Of a stretch of DNA of 64,000 bases, positions 1-8,420 are shown one piece after another (position 1 is the first letter of the stretch; the number at the start of each line of letters is the position of its first letter). A program made the position numbers and the translations under genes. The DNA is from Candidatus Epulonipiscium sp. (GTDB lineage Bacteria > Bacillota_A > Clostridia > Lachnospirales > Cellulosilyticaceae): the NCBI GenBank assembly GCA_012841565.1, contig DUUM01000119.1:1-64000 (forward strand), in the 5' to 3' direction. The notes under the pieces were generated by a model. It was not told the DNA's origin, did not search any database, and saw only the letters and a program-made list of their open reading frames with translations.

Positions 1-985
1 TCTCATATCAATGGTGCTTATATTTTCTTTAAGAAAGTGATGCACCACAAAATCATCAAAATGACATATTTTAGTTTTGCTGGTACTCATTTTTACAAGT
101 CTCAAAGCTTCATTAGCCTGATTAAAAAGGTGTGTAAGATAGGTTTATATTTATTCTATGAAGGTCACACAAGTACTTGAGATTGTCTATATCTGTTATT
201 TTACCCATTAAGAGTTCGTCTAGAAAGTCTCTTCTGATCCTGTTTTTAGTTCTTTCAATTTCATTATTTCTGATTCGTTCCAGTGCAAAAGACATGGTAC
301 TGTGCTCAAGAGCCACATAGTCAATGTCTGAGAATTCCTTAACCGTTTTAAAAACGAGGATATAGCCATAATGTATATTTTGAATATAAACAGGTGTAAT
401 AAGCGTATCTATTGTATGACCTGGCAAATCAAGTTGTCTTGCCAAAGGTTTTTGGAGTAGCTCAAATTCAAGCGGAAGAGAGCTGATATACTTTGTATCA
501 AGTATTGTACTTCCCGAATCATTGCTCAGATAATCTTTGAGAGGATAAGGGTTTTCAACTCTATCAGACCAGTTAATAATGTTAAAAAACTTATCCATCA
601 GAATAACTGGATTGGATATCATTTCAGATAAAGCTTTAGAAATTTTAGAAACTCCGCCACCTTCCAAAGAAATTTTAAAAAAGGCCTGATGTATATCTAA
701 AGACTTCTTGTTTAAAATATCGTAATTTCCAGATAGTTCTGCCCGAATAACATCGGATATTTTTGAAAATGGCATACCGTATGGTATCTCAATTACGGGA
801 AGATTAAGTTCTTCCGCTAAAATTATAATGTTCTGCGGGATAGTGCCTAGGTATTTTTTGGGTTTAATACAAAGAGCAGGGCAGTTTATACTCCTTAATT
901 GCCTTACAACACGGTCCTGAATTTCTTGGCCCTCCTTAAAAAAATAACCTGAGGTTAATAGAAGTTCACCAGGAAAAAATCTCAT
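1..985 (-). pseudogene. PucR-family transcriptional regulator, broken (partial at window edge)
   Basis: This is a purine-catabolism-type regulator. The N-terminal PucR domain is recognisable from its PGELLLTSGY motif, about ten residues in. Family members normally have some 40-50 residues before this motif, so the N-terminus is missing. The reading frame stops at 122-124. One base out of frame, the sequence continues on the minus strand below 121 as a PucR C-terminus-like stretch (NQANEALRL, then CHFDDFVVHHFL). A run of five A's on the plus strand at about 123-127 would restore the frame if it were one base shorter. The roughly 100-residue central GGDEF-like region expected between these parts is also absent, so there is probably an internal deletion as well. 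The 5' end abuts the permease gene with no intergenic space. It probably once regulated the purine/oxamate genes beside it. The family call is fairly sure, and the damage is read directly. Confidence 0.75.
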
Positions 986-2312
986 GAAGAAAACGGGAAG
1001 AGAGGATGTTACAGCGCTTCCATCAGGACCAAGTGCGCCTTCGATTTTTATAATTGTATTTATGGTTATTATGCCAATTGCAAAATCAACAGGAGATATT
1101 TATTATGCATGGCAAGTGGCACTAGGGTGGTGTTTCTTAGAAGCCCTTATTGAATTGTCAGGGGCATTTATTGGCGATTGGTTAAGACGAATCATACCAA
1201 GGACAGTATTATTATCAGCACTTGCAGGCCTCGGACTTTTACTTCTTGCAATGAATCCAATTCTTCAATCATTTGAATCACCTTATGTATCATTAGTGGT
1301 TATTGCAGTAATCTTTATAAACTGGTTTGGTAAAAAACCTATATTTCGTAGAATACCAACTGGATTCCTTATTCTTGCACTTGGAACCCTTTTAGCATGG
1401 GTATTTGGTCAAATGAACGTAGCAGGAATTACTGATGGTTTAGCGAATATCGGATTTTCTTTTCCAACGCTTCAACTTGGAGATCTTTTTAAAGGTATAT
1501 CTCCTGCTTTCGTATTTTTGATTTCAGCAATACCTTTAGGCGTAACCAATTTTATCTTTACACATGAAAATATTGAATCAGCTGCAGCCGCAGGTGATGA
1601 GTATAATGTTAGAAATATAATGCTTGCAAACGGTATTTCATCAATCGTTGGGTATTTTTTTGGAAACCCATTCCCAACAACAGTATACATCGGACATCCT
1701 GGTTGGAAATCAATTGGAGCGGGCGTAGGTTATACACTCGTCACTGGATTTTCAGTGTTTTTAATAACCCTATTTGGACTCGGTGGACTTTTCCTTGGGG
1801 TCATACCTTTAAGTGCTGTATTCCCAATTTTATTCTATGTTGGAATAGTAGTTGCAAAACAAGCTGTGACTGAATCACCAGCAATAGAGATACCAGCTGT
1901 ATTTGTATCCCTGTTTCCATGGATTGCAAACTGGGCATTAACACTTTTAAACAATACACTATCAGCAGCAGGAACTAATGCAGCAGAAGTGGGATTAGAG
2001 GCTTTCCAATCAGCGGGCGTGTATCATAGAGGACTTGTAGCATTAGGGAGCGGGGCACCAATTAGTAGTATTATTTGGGGATGTCTTGTAGTCTTCTCAA
2101 TAAGAAGTGACTCACCAAAAGCAATTATTACTGCATTAGTTGGAGCAGCACTCACATATACAGGGGTTATTCACTCAGTAGCAGTAGGCTGGGCACAACA
2201 ACCTAGTATTACAGTAGGATATCTATTAATAGTAGCAACTTTTGTTTACAAGTATTTTGCGGATAAGCATGCATCAGAAGATGAAATAAAAGCGCCTGAA
2301 CAAACGGCATAA
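984..2312 (+). CDS. NCS2-like xanthine/uracil-type permease, N-terminally truncated
   Basis: This is a polytopic membrane protein of about ten hydrophobic segments, resembling the NCS2 nucleobase:cation symporter superfamily. Conserved family stretches are visible: GREDVTALPSG near the start, ESAAAAGDEYNVR and GNPFPTTVYIGHPGWKS in the middle. In relatives about 60-70 residues, including the first membrane segments, precede the REDVTALP motif, whereas here it begins at residue 6. The ATG shares its bases with the start of the divergent PucR pseudogene, so no promoter region remains between them. An AGGA at 974-977 could serve as a ribosome-binding site but lies inside the PucR codons. It is probably a non-functional or altered transporter. 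The substrate is inferred from the neighbouring purine/oxamate genes. Confidence 0.7.
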   Translation: MKKTGREDVTALPSGPSAPSIFIIVFMVIMPIAKSTGDIYYAWQVALGWCFLEALIELSGAFIGDWLRRIIPRTVLLSALAGLGLLLLAMNPILQSFESPYVSLVVIAVIFINWFGKKPIFRRIPTGFLILALGTLLAWVFGQMNVAGITDGLANIGFSFPTLQLGDLFKGISPAFVFLISAIPLGVTNFIFTHENIESAAAAGDEYNVRNIMLANGISSIVGYFFGNPFPTTVYIGHPGWKSIGAGVGYTLVTGFSVFLITLFGLGGLFLGVIPLSAVFPILFYVGIVVAKQAVTESPAIEIPAVFVSLFPWIANWALTLLNNTLSAAGTNAAEVGLEAFQSAGVYHRGLVALGSGAPISSIIWGCLVVFSIRSDSPKAIITALVGAALTYTGVIHSVAVGWAQQPSITVGYLLIVATFVYKYFADKHASEDEIKAPEQTA

Positions 2313-2337
2313 TACGTTATGAAGGGAGAGTAATAAT

Positions 2338-2802
2338 ATGGATTTAAAACTAGTAGAAGCTGCAGAGAATGAAGATATTGAACTGGTACGTTTGCTCATA
2401 GATAGCGGTGAACCAATAGACAAGCAGGATAAGGACGGTAGAACGCCTTTAATGGTAGCTGTTCAAAAAAACAATGTTGAATTGGTAAAGTTATTGTTAA
2501 GGCGAGGGGCAGATGTTAATAAGAGAGACATCAGTGCAAACCCAGATTACTTCTTCTATCTTTATCACAAATCAAATTATCTAAGGGAACTTGGAAAGCA
2601 CGAGGAAGCTGTAGAGGCAATGGATAAAGCCATTAAGGTAGATATTAATAACCCGCTTTATGTATTCCACAAAGCTCAGTCTCTTGCTCTAATGAAACGG
2701 TACTCGGGAGCTTTTGTATTACTTGAAGAAGTTGTAAAAGTGAAACCTACTGAGGTTTATATGAAAGAATTAGAAACTGTTAAAAAGGCAGCTAATAAAT
2801 AA
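2338..2802 (+). CDS. Small ankyrin-repeat/TPR-repeat protein
   Basis: This is a soluble 154-residue protein with no signal peptide. Residues 1-65 form about two ankyrin repeats (DGRTPLMVAVQKNNVELVKLLL is typical). Residues 75-150 read as two TPR-like helical hairpins (YFFYLYHKSNYLRELGKHEEA). The switch occurs in the middle of an ankyrin repeat, right after GADVNKRD, where another TPLH-type repeat would be expected. That suggests a fusion or internal deletion. Both repeat types mediate protein-protein contacts. The gene lies 25 bases after the permease and 19 before the DUF2877 gene, preceded by GGGAG, so it is probably co-transcribed with the oxamate cluster. The molecular role is unknown. 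Confidence 0.7.
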   Translation: MDLKLVEAAENEDIELVRLLIDSGEPIDKQDKDGRTPLMVAVQKNNVELVKLLLRRGADVNKRDISANPDYFFYLYHKSNYLRELGKHEEAVEAMDKAIKVDINNPLYVFHKAQSLALMKRYSGAFVLLEEVVKVKPTEVYMKELETVKKAANK

Positions 2803-2821
2803 GTGTTAGGAGGGTTGAGAT

Positions 2822-3685
2822 GTGAGGGGGATTTCATTACATGGTGAATTATTAAGAATCATAAGTCAGGGACTTAAATACGGAAAAGTACATTCAGTCT
2901 TTAATAGAACTATCAATATAATAGATGATAATGGATATATGATTTCTTTAATAACAAAAACTTTGGATGAAGCTCCCATTTCAATTCTCGTAGACACAAA
3001 AGATTTTAGTAGCAGTGGGATTTTAATTGGAAAAGATGTTTGTTTTAGCGAAAGAGAAGTTGCAGTGGGTTCTAATGTAATAGATATATCTAAAGCAAGA
3101 ACCTATGATCTTAAAAGAGGAACTTTTCGAGCTAATTATTCCTTGCTTGAAAAGAACCTTAAAATCCTAAGGCATCTTATGGACACCAAAGGGCCTAAGG
3201 AAACACAAAGTTTTGATCTTATGGCTTTTCAAATGGTTAGATCTCGAACGAAATCATTAAAAAGAGCCTGTCTTAGGGAAGATTTAAAAGAAATGACTAT
3301 ACTAGGTAGAAGTTTGATGGGCCTAGGCCAGGGGCTTACACCCTCAGGAGATGATGTTCTTATGGGATTGTTTCTAGTCCTAGGTCTTGAAGGCTCCCCT
3401 ATGAATTACCTTGATTTTATCTTGAGAGAAATAATTCAAGAAAAAACAGAAGATACGACAGATGTAAGTTATCAAGGTCTTTTAAGAGCTTCAAATGGAT
3501 TTTATAGAAGCATTCTTGTAGAAGCTGTAGAAGCCCTAACGACATGGGGAAATATAGAGCAAATCCTAATAGAGGTATTATCAATTGGACATTCATCAGG
3601 CCGAGATTTGCTCTATGGAATTCTAACTGGATATGAAATTTTAGTTGAAAAGGAGAATGGAAATGTCAATGAGGACAATTATTAA
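2822..3685 (+). CDS. allH: DUF2877 protein, putative oxamate carbamoyltransferase component (AllH/YlbF type)
   Basis: This is a soluble 287-residue protein of the DUF2877 family. The family hallmark GLGQGLTPSGDDVLMGLF lies at about residues 165-182, and a second conserved stretch, HSSGRDLLYG, lies near the C-terminus. The GTG start follows an AGGAGGG at 2809-2815; an overlapping ATG two bases upstream is followed immediately by TGA. It overlaps the FdrA gene. In E. coli the DUF2877, FdrA and DUF1116 genes sit together in the allantoin region and have been linked to oxamate carbamoyltransferase, which makes carbamoyl phosphate from oxalurate. The same trio here supports that role. The individual contribution of this subunit is not known to me. 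Confidence 0.8.
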   Translation: MRGISLHGELLRIISQGLKYGKVHSVFNRTINIIDDNGYMISLITKTLDEAPISILVDTKDFSSSGILIGKDVCFSEREVAVGSNVIDISKARTYDLKRGTFRANYSLLEKNLKILRHLMDTKGPKETQSFDLMAFQMVRSRTKSLKRACLREDLKEMTILGRSLMGLGQGLTPSGDDVLMGLFLVLGLEGSPMNYLDFILREIIQEKTEDTTDVSYQGLLRASNGFYRSILVEAVEALTTWGNIEQILIEVLSIGHSSGRDLLYGILTGYEILVEKENGNVNEDNY

Positions 3686-5210
3686 GAAAAACACTTATTT
3701 TGATTCGGTTTCTCTTATGGCTCTCTCAACAAAAGCCAATAATATTGAAGGAATTAAACGAGTTAATATAGCTATGGGAACTGCCATGAACAAAGAAGTT
3801 TTACAAAATGTAGGTCTTTATACAGATGAAATTGAAGAAGCTGGAAGAGGAGACCTTATGATTGTTGTTGAAGCTAAGGAAGGCTACAACTTAGATGATC
3901 TTATAGAAAAAATTGAAGAAGCAATGATCAGGAAAGAAGACAATAAAGGGGCTGCTAACCGGGTATATTCTGGTGTAGAAGCAGCAGCTAGGGATAATGT
4001 GGACTCTAATCTGGCTGTTATATCAGTAGCTGGAGCATATGCTGCAAGAGTCGCTAGAAAGGCCTTAAGAGAGGGTCTTCATGTCATGATGTTTAGTGAC
4101 AATGTATCACTAGAAGATGAGATTAGTCTAAAAAAAGAAGCCCACGAAAAAGGACTTCTTATGATGGGACCAGACTGTGGTACTGCTATCATTAATGGAA
4201 AAGGACTTTGCTTTGCAAATGGTGTTCGAAAAGGAAAAATAGGAATCGTTGCAGCATCAGGAACAGGTGCACAAGAAGTAAGTGTAAGAATTCATGATTT
4301 TGGTGGAGGTGTTTCCCAACTGCTTGGTACAGGTGGTAGAGATCTATCAGCTGAAGTAGGTGGAATAATGATGCTTGATGCAATGAGAGCACTGGCAGAT
4401 GATGCAGAAACCGAAATTATTGTCTTAGTATCAAAACCACCAGCAAAAGAAGTTGCAGAGAAAATATACAAAGAGGTAAAAAACACTCATAAACCTGTCG
4501 TTATCTGCTTTATTGGCGGAAATAAAGAAGAAATAGAAGCTTCAGGTGCACACTATGGAAAAACCACTAAACAAGCAGCACTTCAAGCGGTTATTCTTTC
4601 AGGTGTTCCTGAAGAAACAATTAATAAACGTTCCCTTAACCTTTCTTTAATTGATGAAATCAAGGTAAAACTTAATTCAGAGCAGAAATATATAAGAGGA
4701 TTGTTCTGCGGTGGAACAATCTGCGAGGAAGTTATGTCCTTAGTAAAAGAAAAATATCCAAACGTTTACAGTAATATATCAAAGGACCCAACCTATAAGT
4801 TGGAGAATTTAAATAAAAGTAAAGAACACACAATGATTGATTTTGGTGACGATAGCTTTACACAGGGAAGACCTCATCCTATGATTGATCCAAGTTTAAG
4901 ACTTGAAAGAATTGTTCAAGAAGCAAAGGATCCAGAAGTTGGTGTTATTGCTATGGATATAATTCTTGGATACGGTTCTCATGAGGATCCGGTTGAAGTA
5001 ACGTTACCTGCCATTAGAGAAGTTAATGCCATTGCTAAAAAAGAAGGAAGACATATTGAAATTCTTGCTTTTGTTCTTGGAACTGAACTTGATCCACAGA
5101 ACTTCGATCTCCAAGTTAAAAAGCTTATGGATGAAGGCGTAACCATTTCAAGTAGTAGTGAAAACACAGGGTTACTTTCTAGAGGATTTGTACAGAAGGA
5201 GGAAGTTTAG
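3663..5210 (+). CDS. fdrA: FdrA family protein (acyl-CoA synthetase-like)
   Basis: This is a 515-residue protein related to the alpha subunit of succinyl-CoA synthetase. A CoA-binding-like Rossmann region lies at about residues 110-190, and a ligase-like region begins at KIGIVAASGTGAQEVS (about 190). The family's GTGGRDLS motif follows. A TTG at 3645 also opens this frame, but ATG 3663 lies seven bases after AGGAG at 3651-3655 and gives the usual FdrA N-terminus, so it is preferred. It overlaps the DUF2877 gene by 23 bases and is followed at once by the DUF1116 gene, forming a tightly coupled operon. The family is associated with oxamate carbamoyltransferase in allantoin degradation. Confidence 0.85.
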   Translation: MSMRTIIKKNTYFDSVSLMALSTKANNIEGIKRVNIAMGTAMNKEVLQNVGLYTDEIEEAGRGDLMIVVEAKEGYNLDDLIEKIEEAMIRKEDNKGAANRVYSGVEAAARDNVDSNLAVISVAGAYAARVARKALREGLHVMMFSDNVSLEDEISLKKEAHEKGLLMMGPDCGTAIINGKGLCFANGVRKGKIGIVAASGTGAQEVSVRIHDFGGGVSQLLGTGGRDLSAEVGGIMMLDAMRALADDAETEIIVLVSKPPAKEVAEKIYKEVKNTHKPVVICFIGGNKEEIEASGAHYGKTTKQAALQAVILSGVPEETINKRSLNLSLIDEIKVKLNSEQKYIRGLFCGGTICEEVMSLVKEKYPNVYSNISKDPTYKLENLNKSKEHTMIDFGDDSFTQGRPHPMIDPSLRLERIVQEAKDPEVGVIAMDIILGYGSHEDPVEVTLPAIREVNAIAKKEGRHIEILAFVLGTELDPQNFDLQVKKLMDEGVTISSSSENTGLLSRGFVQKEEV

Positions 5211-5211
5211 A

Positions 5212-6642
5212 ATGATAAATGAACTTTTTAAAAATGAATTAGAAGTTGTAAATATCGGGCTAGAGATGTTTCGAGATGATTTATCTAGGCAAGGAATTAA
5301 GGTAAATCATGTTCAGTTTGCGCCACCAGCAGATGGTGATGAAGACGTTCTTGCAGCTTTAGATTATCTTGACTTGGGGCCTATTAAAGAAAAAATAGAA
5401 GCAGCTAACAAAGAAGTTGTTGAAAGGATTATTAATTCAACTCCAGTGCTTGTAGGATATGACAAGGCTATTAATGTTATTCCAGGAATGAAAAAGAATA
5501 TGATTATTCATGCAGGTCCTCCTATCAAGTGGGAGAATATGTGTGGCGCCATGAAGGGCGCAGTTACAGGGGCAATTGTATTTGAGGGACTTGCAAAAGA
5601 TATTGAAGAAGCAGAGCAAGTAGCTGCATCTGGCGCCATTGAGTTTTCGCCGTGTCACGAACATAACACTGTAGGATCCATGGCCGGGGTAACCTCGCCA
5701 TCTATGTATGTTCATATTGTTAAAAACAAGACTTATGGAAATATTTCCTACACAAATCTAAGTGAGCAACTTTCAAAGATACTTAGAATGGGTGCCAATG
5801 ATCAAAGTGTTATTGATAGACTTAACTGGATGAGGGATGTTCTTGGCCCAATGCTCAAGGAAGCCATGGAGATTGCTGGAGAGATTGATTTAAGACTTCT
5901 ATTATCCCAAGCACTTCACATGGGTGATGAGTGTCACAATAGAAACGTTGCGGGAACAACACTTCTGGTTCAAGCCCTTACACCTTATCTAGTACAAACC
6001 AAGTTTTCGCAGGAGGACAAGGTTGAAGTATTTAACTTTATTGGATCCTCAGATTATTTCTCAGGACCGACATGGATGGCCTTAGCAAAAAACGCACTAG
6101 ATTCAGCCCATGGCATAGAATACAGCACGATCCTTACAACTATGGCAAGGAACGGCGTTGAGTTTGGTATTAGAGTCAGTGGAATGGAAGGCAATACATG
6201 GTTTATAGGACCGGCGCAAAAGGTTATTGGACCATTGTTTGCTGGATTTAAACCTGAAGACTCAGGTCTTGATATAGGGGACTCTGCTATAACAGAGACT
6301 TATGGTATTGGCGGCTTTGCAATGTCAGCAGCTCTAGCCATCGTATCTCTTGTGGGTGGAACCGTTGATGAAGCTATTAACACCACAAGAAAGATGTACG
6401 AAATTACCACAACAGAAAATCAAAATGTAACCCTACCGATTCTAAACTTTAAAGGAATCCCGACTGGTATTGACTTAAGAAAGGTTCTTGAATCAGGCAT
6501 GTTACCTGTTATTAATACAGCTATTGCCCATAAGGAAGCAGGAATTGGTATGATTGGTGCTGGAATCACAAATCCTCCTATGGAATGCTTTAAAAAGGCG
6601 GCCATTGGATTGGCAGCTCATATTAGAACTTTAGAAGCATAA
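5212..6642 (+). CDS. ylbE: DUF1116 protein, putative oxamate carbamoyltransferase subunit (YlbE/AllG type)
   Basis: This is a 476-residue DUF1116 protein, the usual family length. Conserved features include HAGPPIKWENMCGAMKGA (about 100-117), FSPCHEHNTVGSMAGVTSPS (about 144-163) and HMGDECHNRN (about 240-249). The frame is open upstream, but ATG 5212 directly follows AGAAGGAGG at 5193-5201 and overlaps no family-specific residues, so it is chosen. It is the last gene of the permease-ankyrin-DUF2877-fdrA-DUF1116 operon and is followed by a hairpin terminator. It probably acts with FdrA and the DUF2877 protein to form carbamoyl phosphate and oxamate from oxalurate. No carbamate kinase, which would complete ATP recovery, lies in the window. 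Confidence 0.82.
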   Translation: MINELFKNELEVVNIGLEMFRDDLSRQGIKVNHVQFAPPADGDEDVLAALDYLDLGPIKEKIEAANKEVVERIINSTPVLVGYDKAINVIPGMKKNMIIHAGPPIKWENMCGAMKGAVTGAIVFEGLAKDIEEAEQVAASGAIEFSPCHEHNTVGSMAGVTSPSMYVHIVKNKTYGNISYTNLSEQLSKILRMGANDQSVIDRLNWMRDVLGPMLKEAMEIAGEIDLRLLLSQALHMGDECHNRNVAGTTLLVQALTPYLVQTKFSQEDKVEVFNFIGSSDYFSGPTWMALAKNALDSAHGIEYSTILTTMARNGVEFGIRVSGMEGNTWFIGPAQKVIGPLFAGFKPEDSGLDIGDSAITETYGIGGFAMSAALAIVSLVGGTVDEAINTTRKMYEITTTENQNVTLPILNFKGIPTGIDLRKVLESGMLPVINTAIAHKEAGIGMIGAGITNPPMECFKKAAIGLAAHIRTLEA

Positions 6643-6671
6643 GGAGTATAATGCTGATATGAAAACTTCTC

Positions 6672-6709
6672 AATCCATCTTACAATATAATTGTAGGGTG
6701 GATTTTTTT
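6672..6709 (+). terminator. Rho-independent terminator of the oxamate operon
   Basis: A 15-bp inverted repeat around the loop ATA (AATCCATCTTACAAT paired with ATTGTAGGGTGGATT, one mismatch plus a G-U) is followed by seven T's. It lies 30 bases after the DUF1116 stop codon and before the convergent deaminase gene. Confidence 0.85.
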
Positions 6710-6723
6710 ATTGTAAGCAGTTA

Positions 6724-7227
6724 TTAGATTTCATCAATATTAAAAGAAATTTCTATTGTATCTACCGTTGGGATCAGTTGTGTTAACTTAACACCTGCTG
6801 CAACTAACATCTTTTTAGAGGCTATGACAATAGGAGTATCGGCATATTTATCACTTAGATAAACTATTTCTTGGATGCCAGATTGGATAATAGCTTTTGC
6901 ACATTCATTACATGGGAATAGGGCAACAAATATTCTAGCTCCTTCAAGAGAGACACCTCTGTTGTTAAGAATGGCATTAAGCTCAGCGTGGACCACGTAA
7001 GGATATTTTGTGTCAAGAAAGTCTCCCTCTCTATCCCAAGGGAACTCATCATCAGAACAACCAAAAGCAAATCCGTTATAGCCAACTGAAAGTACTCTGT
7101 TATTAGGGCTTACTATACATGCACCTACTTGGGTTCCAGGGTCTTTGCTTCTTTTGGCAGATAGTAAAGCAAGTCCCATAAAGTATTCATCCCATGAAAT
7201 ATAATCTTGTTTTTTCAAAAAACTCAC
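6724..7227 (-). CDS. dCMP deaminase-like cytidine/deoxycytidylate deaminase
   Basis: This 167-residue zinc-dependent deaminase converts dCMP to dUMP in most close relatives. The zinc site is visible as HAEL (about residues 80-83) and PCNEC (about 104-108). DPGTQVGACIVSPNN near residue 29 is the usual dCMP-deaminase start of the fold. The gene faces the oxamate operon convergently and is probably transcribed alone. Its ribosome-binding site is AGGTG upstream of the ATG at 7227. It is closer to the dCMP deaminase type than to tRNA or cytidine deaminases because of the insertion between the zinc motifs (FPWDREGDF). Role: supply of dUMP for thymidylate. Confidence 0.82.
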   Translation of the reverse strand: MSFLKKQDYISWDEYFMGLALLSAKRSKDPGTQVGACIVSPNNRVLSVGYNGFAFGCSDDEFPWDREGDFLDTKYPYVVHAELNAILNNRGVSLEGARIFVALFPCNECAKAIIQSGIQEIVYLSDKYADTPIVIASKKMLVAAGVKLTQLIPTVDTIEISFNIDEI

Positions 7228-7483
7228 CTCTTATGTTATTTAATATGTATGTTTACTTATAATTATTATACCATGGGCACAGTTGGTAAAGAAAGTAGTA
7301 TTAGAATTTATGATACAAACCATTATAAGAAGACGAATATGAAGATGTTAGAAGAGAGATAATTGAAATGATTAATTGACACACAAACTAATTAACCGAA
7401 GATCCTTTTTATTAAGGCTACAGCAATAGGAAAATTAATGGTATAATTAAGCTTAATAATATAAAGAGAAAAGGACGATATAT
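7228..7483. other. Intergenic region with possible small gene remnant and promoter
   Basis: This gap separates two diverging genes. A TATAAT at 7441-7446 precedes the flavin-reductase-like gene and may be its -10 box. At about 7273-7380 there is a short protein-like stretch (YDTNHYKKTNMKMLEE, then REIIEMIN one frame over) that may be the tail of a lost gene. The evidence is weak. Confidence 0.3.
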
Positions 7484-8059
7484 ATGTCGAAGCAGTTATG
7501 GAAAGCAGGGAACATGGTCTACCCACTACCGGCCGTGATGGTAAGCTGTGGTAGCATGGAAAAGGGGAATATTATTACTGTTGCATGGACGGGAACAATT
7601 TGTACAAATCCTCCTATGGTATATATTTCTATAAAACCATCCAGGTATTCATATGAATTGATTAAGGATAGTATGGAATTTGTGATTAATCTTACAACAG
7701 AAGAACTAGCAAAAGCAACGGATTTTTGTGGTGTGAGATCAGGGAAAGATTATGATAAATTTAAAGTCAATAACTTAACATCCATCAAAGGGCATTATGT
7801 AAGTGCACCGATGATTGAAGAAAGTCCAGTCAATATTGAATGCCGTGTAACCGAAATTAAAGAATTAGGATCTCATCATATGTTTATTGCAGAGGTTTTA
7901 GGGGTTCATGCGGATGAGCAATATATGGATGAAAAAGGTAAGTTTAAATTATCTGATGCCAAGCCCATTTGTTATTCCCATGGAACTTATTTTGGACTTG
8001 GCGATTCATTAGGTACCTTTGGATACTCAGTTGCAAAAAAGAAGAAAAAGAAAAAATAG
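7484..8059 (+). CDS. Flavin reductase-like FMN-binding protein
   Basis: This is a 191-residue protein of the flavin-reductase-like, FMN-binding split-barrel family. Typical segments are NIITVAWTGTICTNPPMVYI (about residues 28-47), the FMN-contact region SRYSYELIKDS, and CGVRSGKDYDKF. The substrate cannot be told from sequence; relatives reduce flavins or serve as flavoprotein partners of oxidoreductases. The C-terminus is a run of seven lysines after AVA, encoded by an A-rich tract (8035-8056). The ATG follows AAAGGA at 7472-7477. The gene stands alone, with the carAB leader starting just downstream. Confidence 0.8.
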   Translation: MSKQLWKAGNMVYPLPAVMVSCGSMEKGNIITVAWTGTICTNPPMVYISIKPSRYSYELIKDSMEFVINLTTEELAKATDFCGVRSGKDYDKFKVNNLTSIKGHYVSAPMIEESPVNIECRVTEIKELGSHHMFIAEVLGVHADEQYMDEKGKFKLSDAKPICYSHGTYFGLGDSLGTFGYSVAKKKKKKK

Positions 8060-8088
8060 GTGTGATAACTGATTAATACAAAAATATA

Positions 8089-8118
8089 TTGACGATAATA
8101 TATTTTTAGTGTTATACT
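8089..8118 (+). promoter_or_regulatory. Sigma-A promoter of carAB leader
   Basis: TTGACG at 8089-8094 and TATACT at 8113-8118 are separated by 18 bases. It is placed just upstream of the PyrR-type leader. Confidence 0.65.
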
Positions 8119-8149
8119 TTTTAAGAAGTAAAAAAACCAAATAAATATC

Positions 8150-8325
8150 ATCGCCTTTAAATTGGTCCGAGAGGCCAGCAAGGAAGAACATACATATGCG
8201 TATGTATAGAGCAATGAGAATATAATCATTGTGATTTTTGGGAAAATATTGAATAAAACTTACCCGTTATGGGTTATTAGGGGCAATGAAAGATTGAAAT
8301 CAATCTATTTATTGTCTCTTTTTGT
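8150..8325 (+). promoter_or_regulatory. PyrR-type attenuator leader of carAB
   Basis: The leader contains TTGGTCCGAGAGGCCAGCAA at 8163-8182, which fits the PyrR-binding loop (GGTCC-GAGAGG-CC core) of pyr attenuators. Downstream, 8280-8318 forms a strong stem (GGGGCAATGAAAGATTG paired with CAATCTATTTATTGTCTC) followed by five T's at 8319-8323, which is a terminator. In Bacillus-type pyr regulation, UMP-bound PyrR stabilises the anti-antiterminator so that the terminator forms. The same logic is inferred here: carAB transcription falls when pyrimidines are plentiful. No pyrR gene lies in the window. A 76-codon open frame across this leader is not credible as a gene. Confidence 0.8.
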
Positions 8326-8420
8326 TGTCCCAATAAATAACTTTACTTACGAGGATGTAATACATTTCCTAACAAAAGAGTGGCTGTGTTACCATGTTGG
8401 AAAAGAGGAGTCGTGTAACT

